Shown: positions 11,246 to 24,396 of the stretch, in pieces
How positions within the stretch are numbered: the first letter of the stretch is position 1
Layout of the letters: each line of letters starts with the position of its first letter
Assembly (NCBI GenBank): GCA_963691655.1
Contig: OY829326.1
Span: forward strand, 55,297,776 to 55,361,775
Length of the DNA stretch: 64,000 bases
From: Toxonevra muliebris
Taxonomy: Eukaryota; Arthropoda; Insecta; Diptera; Pallopteridae
Direction: 5' to 3'
Program-made: the position numbers and the translations under genes
The notes under the pieces: generated by a model
The model's database searches: none
Told to the model about the DNA's origin: nothing
What the model saw: only the letters and a program-made list of their open reading frames with translations

Positions 11246-14200
11246 TACTTCGCAGCTTACTTTTTAAATCTTTTTTTTTTTTTTGGAAATAACCAAAAAT
11301 CAATATTTTGTTTTAAATAATGCAAGTATTTTAATTCCTACTAAAATTCATAATTAAAAATATTCAGCACAATATGTATGCGGTTAGGAATCTGTATGAG
11401 GTTATAAATCTCTATGGGACTAAGAAAAATTACTTTATACTTTTTAGTCCGTTTTAAAAATATAGTATATTTCAAAAACTATCTGTTTTTAAATTATTAT
11501 TTTCTGCTTTTTAGTATTGTTCGTATGTATAAATATATATATGTTACTCCCGCTAAAGCAATCATTTTTACAACGATGAATGCTATGCTTTGCATCCTCG
11601 AGACAAACCATACATGACAGCTATGCCATCTGTTAGTTGTAGCCACACTTCATATTTATACACCTACTATGCAATTAGTGTGGCTGTCAAACTATAAATA
11701 TTTTAAATAGAGTGATGTAGTGGCTATCAAACATTCATATCAGCCTGAAAGTATGCTGTACTATAATTATGTGTTTTAGATGTAAATAAATTAATGCTAA
11801 TATTTTATATTATATTATATTTTCCTATATTTTTTATAATTCATATTGCATTGTCATCCAGTTCTGAACTATGTTTAAAGTTAAAAGTCTCTAGTTCATC
11901 GGGAAGTTAGTTAAAAATCAATTGTAAAATTCCACCCGAACAGACTGGCAGACAGACACCATTGAAAGCGAGTTGATATAAACGTAGAAAAAAAAAATTC
12001 ATTTTATAAGCTGGTGTAATTTTGAACTCATCGTATAAAATCGACGTTACGTAACGCAGTTGATGGCCCCTCCTTCCTGCATGTAACACTTGTTAACAAT
12101 AATTCAAAATCCAAAACTAAGTCCCCTCTTCCACACGGTAAGTCGAGTTTGTAGTCAAGAGAGGAAAAACCTGTTCTTTAATATTTCTCTTTATTCTTAT
12201 TTGTCATTTTAAGTTGGATCCGCATTGATTTTGGTTTCCTATTGGAAAAAGTAAACAGTTTTCATTTAAAATTTCACTTTTCTTCTATTAATCCCTTTAT
12301 TTTTATTCAATAAGCTGATTTCGCTTTTCTTTTATTTATTTTTATTTAATAAAATGTAAGTAAAATGTTTTTCACAACACGAATGAAAGACAAAGTAAAA
12401 GCAGAATTGCCCAGGAAATCTTGCTGTGTGGAAAAGTGAGTGGCAAGTTCAAAAGAGAATTGGGACTAAGTAGATTTGCGTACTGATTTTAGAATTTTAA
12501 AATCAGTATGTACTTTAAAAAAAAAAAAAAAAATCAGTACATGTACTGACTAAATCAGTACGTCTGGCTACCTTAGTCGTAATCTACATCAAAATGTCTC
12601 ATTTCGGGGTTTCTAGTGTTTAGTGACTAATAGTAAAATATTACGAGCAATATATTTCAAGACAATATTATTACTCTTTGAAATCTATTAGTGAAAGAAA
12701 TAAACAATTACTTTTGAAAAACCCAAAAAGATTCTTAAGGGAGGGAGATAAAGTGTTAATATATTCTAGAAAAATATTTTTTTATATGCCTTTATAAGTA
12801 GCTGAACAATTTAACCCACGCAAGCACAAGATTAGCTTATGTTTTATTCCACCAAAAAAGTCATAAAATTATCAACTTCAGTCGCTCGTAAAATTTAAAT
12901 AAAACCTAGCCGCCGAGGTACGTGTAAATCCATTTTGAAAATCTCGTTAACTTTGGATGAGCTAATTTTTTCAATTGAATTTTCGATGTGTTTTAATAAT
13001 ACTGCACCAAAAAATCAGCAAATCTGAGGGAACTGACGAATAGTTTTAGTATGACGTCAATAATAGACTGAATTGTACAAAAAATTTTGCGCTCTTTCTC
13101 CTTTTCGTTTTATGCACACATCATTTCTATTCACCATGCACCTACACTCTTATTACAATTTTTTTTTTTTTTTTCAAAAATGTTTGTTCCAAATTTTTGA
13201 AAGTTTTCTTGGTTATCGAGTATTTTGAATTCTTTTTAGCGTAGTTTTAACAAGGTTTTCTTAAATTTTTAGACTTATATTTTTCAAGCTCTAAGCATAT
13301 GGGCGGATATTTGATGTGCTGTAGAATGAATCAAATTACAACTTCACATCGTACATTGATTTTTGAAAAGTGTAGGTAAATATGCCCTGTGTAGATCGAG
13401 CATAAATAGTAAATATTCAACATCTGGAGGTAGCAGATCCGAAGAGATGAGTAGAGATTTTGCGGATTAAAACCCTCCCCCATAAATATCTTATACATTA
13501 TGATTGTTGCTTCCGAACCCATAGATTTTTTAAAGGAACGAAAAAAACTTCCATGTGACGCCCTCTCCCCCCCCCCCCTTCCCTCGCCCCCTCTGCCATC
13601 GCTAGAGACTAAATCTGACTCTATGCTCCTCATCGGATCGACGAGTATAAATATAAATCGACTACTACTACTATTATGGCACAACAACCAATGGACAGCC
13701 TAAGACGAGTTTTCCAACTAAACCTAACTAAACCTGACTTCTGGCGCATACGAATTTATCAACAACTAGAAATCCGATGGCACCTAATCAACAAATTAGA
13801 CGATAAAAACAAAATCTTACTTAACTAAGTGGAACTTGAATGTAAATCCTTTCATTTTCCCACATCTGTAATAATCTACATAAATTTTAATCAAACACAA
13901 TCAATTGTTGTAACTCAAAAGTTTACATTTCAAATAGCACTAATTAAAAAAAAAAAAAAAAACAAACAAATAAAAATTGTTGCATCATCTACAAATGACC
14001 GCTTGTGGAATCAACGCTTGCATGTGAAAATGATCTGCGTACTTTTACTTTTCTCACTCTGGTACAAAAATTACAAATGAAATTAAAATTACTATCATTA
14101 AGATTATGATTTGTGTCTATAAAATTCCACTTTACACTAATCAAAAAGCGTTCATTGCTCGATCACAATTCAACTTTTGTGTAAATCTCAAATGCTGGGA

Positions 14201-14930
14201 AAATGTAATTTTTTTTACTTGGCACAAATCGATCAAAAGTTTACACAAAATCTATAACAAAACTACACAATTCAACTGTTATTCATTCACTCATTCATTG
14301 ATAAATGTATGTAGGTACATGAGTATGTAAAATGCAGTCAATCAAATAAAAATTACATGCATATTAGATGAGATTGCAAAAAAAGTTTATATACGTCCAG
14401 AGAGGAGAAAAATGAATGCGACCAAAGTCAAGCCAAACTCCAAAGTTACAAAGCGCGCTTCAAGTAAATGAAGATCAAATTGTTACGCACAACAGCATTG
14501 AAGCATTCACGAAGATTCAAAGATGAAGATCAATGGCAAACAATGAATTGAGAAACGCTATCGATCAATCGCCATCAGTAGATCGATATGCCAATATGTG
14601 AGCCACACGCACGCATATTAACCTCAAGTCAAGTCATACATACATACATGAATATAAAAAGAGGATGAGATGCCAAACCGTTTGATATGAGTTGGCAAAA
14701 AAAAAAACGAAGAGATGTGCCTTCAAAGAAGCATATAAAAAAAAAATAGTACAGAAAAAATATTGTATACAAAAAAAGACGAACATTGAATAAAAATTAG
14801 TTACATGTATTTTATAATTGTAGCTTACGAAATTGGAAGTACGATGGGTTGATAAGAAATTAATGATACGCGACAAATGGGTTTCGTTTCGAAAAAAAGA
14901 CACCAAGCAAAGACAAAATCTACCTAGAGG
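11246..14930. other. Intronic stretch without recognised genes
   Basis: AT-rich DNA. Notable points are a self-complementary ACTGATTTTAGAATTTTAAA-like block with an A17 run near 12485-12540, probably the end of a small foldback element, and a C-rich run near 13565-13600. ORFs here overlap homopolymers and show no protein-like composition. Confidence 0.5.
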
Positions 14931-14934
14931 TATT

Positions 14935-15540
14935 GTTAAACTTAACCTCAATTCATTTATGCATTAAGAAAGAAGCACTGCAATCTGCAGCAAAACTTAT
15001 CTTTGGAAATGAAGAAGGTTCAGTGCAATCCCTAGTTAGGGACGGAGTCGGAATGCACTCAATTAATCTAACGCTAAGTGATTTCTGTCATCTCCAATAC
15101 AACTACAAACGCAATTTTAAGGTCACATTCCCAAACAGGATTAACTTTAAACAAACAAAACCTTCGTTACTCTCAATACAGAAGGCTCAAAAATGGGTAA
15201 AGAAGTTGGAGCTGGAGTTCAATGCGAAAAACCAAGAAGACTCTTATTTACCAGTATGGGTGAAGAGAACTCAGTTTTCACAGACAAAATACATGCGATA
15301 GATGTCTGCTTAAGATAAGAATTAGACAATGCCACTGCACGAATAACAACATCCTTATCCACGCTGATAGTAAAGCAGCACTTCTAACGCTTAACGCTTT
15401 TGAAATAAAATCAAATTTAGTTTGGAATTGTCTGCACTTTCATAATGCGCATATAGGAAATAAAAAGGCAGACAAACTCGGTAGAAAGGGGCAGCCAGTA
15501 GCTCTACTAGATCGGAACCATTTTAAAAGAGCTTGACGAG
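14935..15540 (+). mobile_element. LINE (R1/Jockey-like) RNase H fragment, decayed
   Basis: Across several frames the + strand reads as the C-terminal part of a non-LTR retrotransposon polyprotein: IKKEALQSAAKL (15 kb), then a GSKMGKEVGAGVQ segment with SVFTDKIHAID (the first RNase H strand and helix), then LIHADSKAALLTLNAF and HNAHIGNKKADKLGRKG, the latter matching the RNase H core that normally reads GHxGIxGNExAD. Frame shifts and stops show it is dead. The boundaries are approximate. Confidence 0.7.
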
Positions 15541-15619
15541 TAGGTTAGCAAAAAATTATCAGATTTAAAATCGGTTAAGCCAATTCCAAAATATTAGCGT
15601 CGGAAGATTTTTAAAATTC

Positions 15620-16500
15620 GCTCTTTGAACAAAGCATTGCATTCATCGTTGAAAAAATCATTGCTTAACCCTTATCGATCCCCTGTATCCAATATGATAC
15701 AATTTCAATATATTAAATCAAATATCTTCTATAGTTATTATCCGATTCAAATAAAAAGAGGGCTCATGAAGTTAATTTTGAGGAGGAATATAACGCTATA
15801 TAAAACAAGTGTGCGACACTGCACAAAAAAAGTTATAAATAATTATATGCATATTTATGGGAATCGTGAGGAAAGTAGTTTTTCATCAGAATCAGATGAC
15901 GAAGATTTCGGTTTTAATCTAAATACAAGCAGTTTAGAAGAAGAAAGCATGAGGAAGACAAGTGACATTGAAAATTTATAGCAAAATATCCGAGTTGAAA
16001 TGGCTGCTGACCCAAGCACTGCGTTAAAACAATTCAATATTCTTATGGGCCAATCGATGTAAATGTTCAAGTTTCATATAGAAATAGTGCTGATATTGTC
16101 TCAGGCATGTATTTTGATCTATTTCTTTCCTTTCCTTTATTACATGTACATATATGCAATACATATAAAAATATGCGGTGCTTGAAATGGTTTACTGGAA
16201 TGTGTCTTATTTATACATTTGTAGGTCCAAGAATGAACGCCTACTCTAACATCGACACCAGTGCTTCTTTCTGCATTCATATTGTAACGCAGTTTTGGGA
16301 CGATGAGAATGGTACAATGTCTCCCAAAAAATTCAAATTGATCCGCAATTGCATTCGATTCGATGGTAAAACTAATAATTGAAAGTCATTCTAAAATACC
16401 TACATCATCGCGCTCTCAAAAAATTTTCGGAAATATAAGGCTGAGTTCGAATCTTAATCTACAGCATTTGGAGCCAAGACGAAAAACAGGTCGTTGTTTT
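15620..16500 (+). pseudogene. Probable piggyBac-type transposase relic
   Basis: One frame has an acidic Ser-rich segment (SSFSSESDDEDFGFN, near 15874-15920) typical of piggyBac N-termini. Further on comes MSPKKFKLIRNCIRFDGKT (16318-16374), resembling the conserved MS..RF..I...IRFD block of piggyBac transposases. Stops separate the blocks. No TTAA-bounded ends were located, so its extent is uncertain. Confidence 0.45.
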
Positions 16501-16510
16501 ATATGTACAT

Positions 16511-16790
16511 GACGACCTAGATAGTGGTAGTGCACTAGACTTTCATACGTGGGGTTAGGGTTAGGGTTCGATTCCCGTCTTGGTCTATTGGTTAATTCTT
16601 ATAACCTTCTTATATTCTCCATCGATATGAAGAGTATGAGAATTATAAGAAAGTGTACAAGTTCACATCTTGGTAGAAAATGGCAAGGCAATACCAACAA
16701 TGTGATAAAAAATTGCCACACCGCCGTTCGGAATAGACGTTAAACTGTAGGTCCAACTATATGGTATCACAAACGGCCCGACTCCTCTTC
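16511..16790 (+). mobile_element. tRNA-derived SINE, copy 1
   Basis: Begins GACGACCTAGATAGTGG and continues through a Pol III B box (GGTTCGATTCC, about 16577-16587), then the body shared with the copies at 34620 and 42335, including AAAAATTGCCACACCGCCG and GGTCCAACTATRTGGTATC. Just before the B box this copy has an expanded GGGTTAGGGTTAGGGTT tract absent from the others. The 3' tail is truncated. Confidence 0.85.
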
Positions 16791-17268
16791 AAAAACTCGC
16801 CAGACTCTTGTTCTTTTCCCCTAATCGTTTATTTCCAGGTGATACGTGGCGTGGCTCCTGGTCTAACCAAAAGTAAACGAATTCGGTGGAGAGAGGGAGA
16901 GAAATGTTTCATTACAAAATTTACATTTATTTTAATTTATATTCATTTAATTTCGGAGAAGAGAGGTTGAGAATCCAAATTACTCCAATTTACTTCCCGC
17001 CTTCCATTTTCTTCTGCCATGAGGGCTTGAATCCAAAACACGGCAACCAATTCTCTCGACGAGTATTCCAACTTCACTTTCTTTTCTTTGTTCTCATTGA
17101 AGAAATACTTGAAGCTTACTTATTAGCTGTTAAATCGCAATGGAGCAAAGAATTTCGTAAAAATTGAGGGATCTTCATGATTGTCATGTCATAATGGTAG
17201 CTGATTCGATGTAATTGTAAAATTTTTTTTATGAAGCCTTTCTCACCAAAACGCGTTGAGCAAGAAGT

Positions 17269-18056
17269 ATCGGGAACAGTGGCGGGTCCAGGGAGAGGGG
17301 CAGCCCCCTGAGTTTTGGTGTAACTCTTAGCCAAAATTGAGGTCCGAATTTTGGTCAGACCAGCTTTTACAAAGCGTTTCATCTGATTTCTAGTCAAAAT
17401 TTTAGTTTACCTTTACCTTTAATTTTTTTTTTTTTTGGCGTCCTTGTAACCTCAGTTTCATTCTAACTTTTAGTTTGAATTTCGGTCGAAATTTTCTGAA
17501 TTGGCTCGATTTTGATACGGGTTTTGGTCTAAATTTCGGTCCAAAATCGGTCGGAATTTTGTTTCAAATTTTGGTCTGAATTCGGCTGGAATTTAATTTG
17601 TTGTTGTTGAATCCGGTCTAAAGTTTTGTCTACTTTTGGTCTGTATTTGAGTTAAAATTTTTTACCACATATTTTTTTGATCTGAATTTCGGATTGGTTT
17701 CGTTCAGTATTTGGCATCCCTTTGTCTAACTATTGATCTGAATTTGTCATCATTTTAATCAAGGTTTTGGTCTGAAATTGGTCTCATTTTGATTTTCAAT
17801 CTGAATTTGGTCCTTTTCTTGGTTTAAACTTCGATCTGAAATAAAGTGTTCGAATTTTAATTTGAAATTTTGGAAGAAATTTCCGCCTAAATTTCTTTCC
17901 GATTTTAGTTTGAACTATGGTTTCAGTTTCGTTCTAGTTATCTTTTAATTCTTGGTTTATATTTTTTGGTGAGAGCCTTGATAAAAATTTTGCACTAGTT
18001 TTGGTCGATACTGAGTCTGATGTTTATCCAATCCTAGTACCGCCACTGATCGGAAA
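17269..18056. mobile_element. hAT-like element filled with a TTTTGGTCTGAATT minisatellite
   Basis: Ends are CAGTGGCGGGTCCAGG and, reverse-complemented, CAGTGGCGGTACTAGG. The flanks are ATCGGGAA (17269-17276) and ATCGGAAA (18049-18056), an 8-bp duplication with one change. The 772-bp inside is mostly a degenerate repeat of about 14-15 bp built on TTTTGGTCTGAATT. Related copies are at 23113 and, inverted, at 56893. Confidence 0.8.
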
Positions 18057-18282
18057 CAACTCAACTGAAATCAAAAAACTAAAAACATTGCTTTAGTATA
18101 TTACGATATCTCGTGATTGAATGAATGGTGTTGCAAAGAAAAATTTTTTTTGAAAATGGTGACAATTTTCACCAAAAGCTCGATTTTTGAGGTTTTAAAA
18201 ATTTAGTTATCAAGACAAAAATAGAAATTTTTGTTTACATTAAAATCCCGCTATTAAATTTTTTTTTTTTTTTTTGGAACAG

Positions 18283-19190
18283 ACAAAAGAAATATTCAAG
18301 AATACAGCGCTCAGACAAGTTTTACGTCCATTGTACTATATCCTGTGTTCCTTTTTGCTATTCTTTAAATCTACCAGAGAGCGCAGGTGTTCATCTCCCA
18401 ATACTCCAGTACCAAATATGCTTACTCTGATCTGGCAGAAAGCGGGCAGACATTAAGAAAGTGATCCGCCGTCTCTTCTTCCTCCAAACCACAGGAAGCA
18501 CAGAAGGCACTACCTCCCAGGCCAATCATATGCATATGTTTGGCCTAAGAGAAATGACCTGTATATAATCCCACCAGCTGCCTACAACTCTTTCTGTTAA
18601 GTGATAACAGAAAGTCTGTTAGACGCTTCGAGATAACACGTAACATGGTCTTTGTCTGTCTAAAGCCCCTCAGGTCCTCCCATTTACGATTGTGGGTCAA
18701 GTCGACCCACTGATTAATGGTGGTCTTGATGGCTGTAGACGACAAAGAGAGTACGGGTTCTGGGCCCAAAAAACCAGTTTCCGAACCTTTTCTGGCCAGA
18801 AGGTCAGCAGATTCATTTCCTGAAATTCCTGAGTGTCCAGGAACCCATATCAACAGCAGACTATTGTGCTTTCCCACACAATCAAGCCTGGATTTACAAT
18901 GCATAACCAGTTTAGATGTGGTTAGAGGATTAAGCAAGGATTTAAGTGCAACCTGACTGTTACCAAATACACAGATACTCCTTTCTCTTCAACCATTATG
19001 AATAACATGGTCCATTGCTTTGATGATTGCAAAAATTTCTGCTTGAAAAACAGGAGCATACAACCCAAGGGAGAAGTGCAGTTGCACTCCATCATTTTCA
19101 ATGAAGACTCCAGAATCCGAACCGAATTCTGTTCTGGAGCCATCAGTAAAAATACGCTTACAATCAACTCCCTATTCAACTACTAGCAAT
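18283..19190 (-). mobile_element. LINE (R1/Jockey-like) C-terminal fragment: RNase H plus zinc-binding tail
   Basis: On the minus strand an open frame at 18545-18937 carries the RNase H core WVPGHSGISGNESADLLAR. Upstream, in other frames, sits the DGS-type N-terminal strand of RNase H. Downstream, CASCGLEEEETADHFLNVCP is the CxxC...HxxxxC zinc-binding block that ends many insect LINE ORF2 proteins. Frame shifts between these blocks show that it is dead. Because the blocks are recognisable in the right order, confidence in the class is high; the exact clade is less certain. Confidence 0.85.
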
Positions 19191-21857
19191 TGTAATTAGC
19201 AACAACAACTCAAAATTTCAGATCATCGGTAAAACGGTTTTTGAGAAGTCTTACTCACTGCAACGTCACTTCTCAAAGAAAAAGAAACAATTCGGAGATA
19301 GTTATGGCCGAAACTTCCAATCTAGTGCGCCGATCTTTCTGAAATTTTGAAAAAATTTTTAAAGAGTATCGACTTTGAAAAAAAAGCAATGTAAATGTAT
19401 ACTATTTTTTGACGTACCACAATCCATTACTTGAACTACATATCCATAATTCTAGTCGATATAAGCATAAGATTCCAGATTCAAATTATTCAGATTAAAA
19501 AGAAATAGGCGTGCGAGATTCTGATTGTTACTGGCTGCATTACCCAAAAATATAACACTATGAATGTCATTAAAAATCTTCACTTTGGTTATTCGTGTTC
19601 GGCATAAAGGTTCAATTACTTATGTAAACGTATCGTAATGTAACTCAGAAACAACTTGCATGTATCTCTGATCGATACGTAAAAGTTGGCAACGTTACGA
19701 TACGCAACAATACGTTTTAGTCTGCAGATCTTAAAACTAATTTAATCTATCTAAATCGATTAGTGTGAAAACAAAAGTTTTTCAAGTTTTTTTTATTTTT
19801 TAGAAATATTTTAATAACAAAATTTCAAATAAAAAAAATAATAACAATACTAATAAAATAATAATAAAAATATTTGTGTGCTCGTATACAAAAAAGAGCA
19901 TACAAAAAAAATCAGCTACTGTTTATTAAATCTTTAGTAGATTTCTTAATATGTTAATATCTTAACTTTGCACTATTCCATATGCTACAATAATAATACA
20001 AAGCAAAAAAAAACAACGAAGAGAAGAAAAAAGTCTAAAAGTCAAGGTTGCTTGTCAACACTTGCCATTGTTATGCAGAACTGAAGCAACAACAAAAATA
20101 ATAAAATAGCTATAATCAACAGCGAAACATCATTAGAATTTTTTTTCTTTCTTCTTTAAACTAATATTAAAATATAATAATATTTAATGAAAACTAATAA
20201 TAAAAAAATTAAAATTCTAATAAATAAAATGTTAATGCATGAAGTTTAAGTTCAATATACCAAGGCTTCTTCATTACATACTCACACACACACACTTCTG
20301 CATTCATTCAAGTACTTTCTGCTATATAATTTCAATATAATCATAAAGCATCTCTTTGTGTTGGTATTTGAGTGTATGTGTGTGTGTGTTTAAGCGATTG
20401 TTCTTTGCACCTTGTGGCAACAAGTTGCTATTATAAATTGCGTTTAAATGCTTGCAAAATAAGTGTAATTAGTGCAAAATAGGAAAAAAAGGAAAAGAAA
20501 CAAAATAACAAAAGCTTTTAAAACGCAATCATCACGCGTTTTACATTCACTCTAACTCCAACCCAATAAACCAGCTGACCAGAGAGGCTCTTATTTAGTA
20601 ATAGTCGCCGCACCATTACTACTTACAATGGGCACACCATGTGTTCGACTAAGAGAGTGTAGAAAGAAAATTACTAGTTTGCCTCGAAAATGGGCGATAT
20701 TTTACACTCATACTCAAGTCTACATTAAATGAAGTGATGATGACACACAATGGTGAAGCTGATGATGAAGCTGTTCATGAACATCATGTTAATGTTGAAT
20801 GGTGATGTTAATGTTGATGTGAACTAGTTTGAATTTGAGTGCAAATTAATGATAGTAAATTTGTAATCGCTTTGTAAGTACATAGGCGATAGAAGCTTGT
20901 AGCTGGAAAAAAGGTAGCAATTAATTTGTAATTAAATGAAATTAAAATAGAAAAGTGCACACATACACACACACAGTTGCACACAACAAGATAATAAAAC
21001 GAAAAAATAATAAAATTGTGTATAATGTAGTTACTATCATTTGAAAAGTAGCATACATTTTTCATTTGTAACATTTTAAAATAGGTAAGTCTTACTGTAT
21101 CTTAGCTTACATAGTACGGGAAAATAATGAATAGGCTTTGAAAGGTTCAATAGAACTAACTGCTGAATGTGTAAATCGTTAGTTTAATTTTAGGTATATA
21201 AATGATTTATTAATGTCATTCAAGCCTCTGTATTTGGTAAGTGTGAAATGGGTTTATAAGCTTACAGTTCATGATCGCCTTTCCTGTGACGTACCGGCGA
21301 AAATATTATTTAATTTCCTTACGAGGTCCCCCGATTTGGGATTTCTGTATTTTTTTAATTCATCTAAAATCAAACTGAAACTTTTCGTAGCTGGTTCTGG
21401 TGGAACTACTAATAAAAATTGTTGTATTAAATAAAACAACCTTAAAATCCAGGATTCGTTCGTATCTATGAATATGAGAATCACATAGAAATTCGATGTT
21501 ATAGTAAATCTAAAAGATAGCCTAGAAGTGAATTCATACCAAGTTCCGGGTTAAACTAGTGAAGTTGCAGAATCATAATAAAATTTTATTTTCAAAAAAA
21601 AATCGATATAGGATAGAGCAAGTAAGGTGGGGTGTAATAATACCTTAAGCTATTCATGATTGTCGAAATACGAATCGTAATTTTTAATGATTTAAAGAAA
21701 TATATATATAATGTTAGCAAGCTTTTAATTTTCGCACGCATGCTTAAAAGCAGGGTAAAATTAGGCCTAACGAAGTAATGCCGAATAGGCTTTGTTTCTC
21801 TTAAAAGCCGTAAAACCGAAATTTGACTCACGCTCTCGGCTTTGAAGATACTACTAA
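19191..21857. other. Intronic stretch without recognised genes
   Basis: AT-rich DNA with CA-type microsatellites (20281-20300, 20376-20392, 20958-20976) and a TGATGATG/ATGTTAATGTTG-rich simple-sequence patch at 20735-20820. No coding pattern or TE ends were seen. 19980-21080 has the UTR/enhancer-like composition seen in the TE-free islands. Confidence 0.5.
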
Positions 21858-21960
21858 CGCATGTTCATGCACACTAGCATTTTTCAAAAAAATTCACGCA
21901 TGTTCACGCACGTTGAATTTTTTCAAAAAATTTCATGCATGTTATCGCACACAGTCTTTT
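21858..21960. repeat. Tandem repeat of period 39, about 2.6 copies
   Basis: Copies start at 21858, 21897 and 21936. Each begins YGCATGTT and contains a TTTTTCAAAAAA-type centre, so each unit is itself partly self-complementary. Confidence 0.85.
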
Positions 21961-21979
21961 TATTGTTATAAAAAAACTT

Positions 21980-22268
21980 CCCCCTTGTTTGGACTTGTAC
22001 CCTCCCTGGAACCGCTTTCGCATTCCTTCAGGGTGGAGTCCCTCTGTAAATCCATTTAGACTACCATCGTTGTACCTGCGTCTAGGTCCCGCTTCTTTGA
22101 GCGTAGCACGTATTCGATAAATCTGGCTATTAGTCGCCAGTCCTCTTCGTTTACTGTCATTTTTAATGCTACATTTTCAGCAGTGAGATGTCCCAGTTTG
22201 TCTTCTAGCAATTTACGGTTTTCTCTCCACTTATCGCATACGAAAAAGGTGTGGTTATTTTTCAATTT
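21980..22268 (-). mobile_element. LINE ORF2 C-terminal tail fragment
   Basis: The minus-strand frame 22056-22265 reads CDKWRENRKLLEDKLG, LTAENV, NEEDWRLIARFIEYVLRSKK. This W..(R)..L...LG.LT.ENi......E.W..i..Fi..vl..K pattern is the extreme C-terminus of many Jockey/I-type LINE polyproteins. Only this end remains; the 3' UTR-like DNA continues to about 21980. Confidence 0.65.
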
Positions 22269-23112
22269 TCATTCTTAACTTGGCTGTAACATACTTTAAG
22301 CGTTACCCAGAAACAACGACGTGAACTTAGTAAGTCTCTGTTTCCTTTGCGGCGCTTTATTAGAGTGAAAACAAATTTAATAATGAATAATAAGTTTTTT
22401 GGGAAGTTTTCTGATGACTTGGGACACGTGAGACACGAAAAAAAGTTTTTTGGGATTTTTAATTTTTTGAGGTTAGGGACATTTTATGATGACTTGGGTA
22501 GGCGGGAGACCCGAAAAACAGTCTTTCGGACCTTTTTTGAGGTTAGGGATTATTTTAGGGTGTGAGGTGGTAAACTTGCAGCCGCCATATTGGTTCGCCA
22601 TCATGTAAAGTCAAAAAGGCCTTATTGCATTCGAAACTAGCGATAATAAGCTTTCATTTGAGCCCAAACATGCCCTAAAATACTTTAACCAATTTTGGAC
22701 AGGGGGAGGGGAGGTCTCCCATTGACAGAGAATGTCCCATATACTTAAAATATTCTAATACAATTTACAAAAATGTATCTTAGTATAACTTTTGTATAAA
22801 TAGCCTAATATTTTATTAAGCAGTTCAGTTCTTATCCTGTCTTTGTACACTAATATAGTGAAGTTTAACATAAATTTAAAGTCGTGTTTCTATTTACAAA
22901 AGAAGTAAAACTAAGGAAATTAATTCCTCAAAAATAAATCTTAGTGAAGTTTGAATATTGAAAATTGAACATATAGTTCCAGATAAACAATTAAGTGAAC
23001 TTTTAAAAATTAACAATTCAAAATCTGAGGATATTAATTCCTCAAGATAAATCTTGCGTGCGTGTTCACACGTACCATGTAAAATTCATGTCACTCGCTC
23101 ATCTCTGGTATC

Positions 23113-23550
23113 CAGTGCCGAATTATGGGGCTGCAGCCTCTCTCAAAAACGCGAATGCTACCCTTTTAAAATCTTTCTACACTTCGGTTACAACAAATTT
23201 GAAATTTCAATATACTTGATATTGATTTTGGTTTGGTTTTTTATCTATTTCCAGGTTTTTTTTTTGGTTTTTGGTCTAAATTACGGATTGTTTAGTTTTA
23301 GTTTGAATTTTGGTCTGAGTTTTGACCTTCATTTTGGTCTAATTTTTGACTTGACTTTTGGGTTGGATTTTGATTATTTAGTAAATTTTGGATTAATTTT
23401 TGCTCTGGATTTTGTTTTGAATTTGGTCTGATTTTTTGTCTCAATTGATCTGAATTGAATACAATTTTTGGTCTAAATTATAGCCTGAGTATTAGTTTGA
23501 GTTTTGACTCGATTTTTCGTCTGTGTTCGAGTCTTTCTTTCAGAAAATTT
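23113..23550. mobile_element. Partial copy of the minisatellite-bearing hAT-like family
   Basis: Starts CAGTGCCGAATTATGGGGCT, matching the left end of the element at 17277, then passes into the same TTTTGGTCTRAATT repeat (about 23225-23530). No right end or TSD was found, so it is 3'-truncated. Confidence 0.65.
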
Positions 23551-23915
23551 ATAATGCTTCGGATATTACTACTATATGTACTTCGAAAGCATTTGAAAAC
23601 GTACTTGACAGTCAGCAAGTAAGAAATGGACTCAATACTTATAGTGGCTCACAAAATTTATCACATAAAGTAACATATTTGGGACACTACAAATAAATAA
23701 GAATGGTGGCAAATAAAATAGTAGCTTTCTACTAATCTAGATGAACTGAAGTGACAAATTTTTTAAATCAAATAATATTTTCAGGTTCCAAAAGCGTCTT
23801 TAAAGTCCCACAATTTGGTATCACGATTTTTTAAATTTTTTGAGCGAAAATTTTCTCAAACTCCACAGCTCTGTTATTGCTCCTAACAAATACAAACACA
23901 ATCCAAAAAGGATTT

Positions 23916-24195
23916 TTTGAATCGGATCATGTTTACTGGTGTCATAAGCTTAAAAACTCAACCAAAATTGTTTGAAAATTATAAATTATGGTCGAAATTT
24001 GGCTTCTGGCTATGTTTGTCCAGAAAAAACCACACACAAAAATTCAACATTTTGAATCGGATCATGTTTACTGGTGTCATAAAAAGTTCAAAGCTTAAAA
24101 ACTCAACCAAAATTGTTCGAAAATTATAAATTATGGTCGAAATTTGGCTTCTGGCTATGTTTGTCCAGAAAAAACCACACACAAAAATTCAACAT
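23916..24195. repeat. Recent tandem duplication, 135-bp unit, two copies
   Basis: Copy 1 is 23916-24050 and copy 2 is 24051-24195. They are nearly identical apart from about 10 extra bases in copy 2 (AAAAGTTCAA-like insertion near 24082). The unit ends only about 200 bp upstream of the eagle exon 2 acceptor. Confidence 0.9.
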
Positions 24196-24396
24196 ATAAT
24201 TTTTAAGATATATCCTTTTAAATTACTGCCCCTCCAAGTTTTTACTTTTTGATATGAATTTAAAAATACAAAATCGGCTAACAGCTTTGGTACAGATCGA
24301 GGAAATCGGGCTTTTTTTTGTCAACTCAACTTATTTCCAAATTGCACATAAATTTTTTCACTAAATAACTGTTATGTATATTTCTTATAATTTCAG

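Larger units (their letters stand above)
8144..24396 (+). other. eagle intron (16.25 kb), largely filled with transposon remnants
   Basis: It runs from the donor at 8144 (AAG|gtaaag) to the acceptor TTATAATTTCAG at 24396. TE-poor parts are about 8150-10117, 11246-14930 and 19191-21857. They hold AT-rich DNA, short simple repeats and a palindrome-like block at 12485-12550, but no gene I can support. 16791-17268 and 22269-23112 hold nothing recognisable beyond weak short repeats. Developmental regulators of this family commonly carry enhancers in introns, so the TE-poor blocks are the best places to look; that is inference. Confidence 0.85.

Noticed and set aside
21213..21434. 73-codon ORF in the eagle intron
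   Set aside because: Open in both strands over the same DNA, no motif, and no splice signals framing it.
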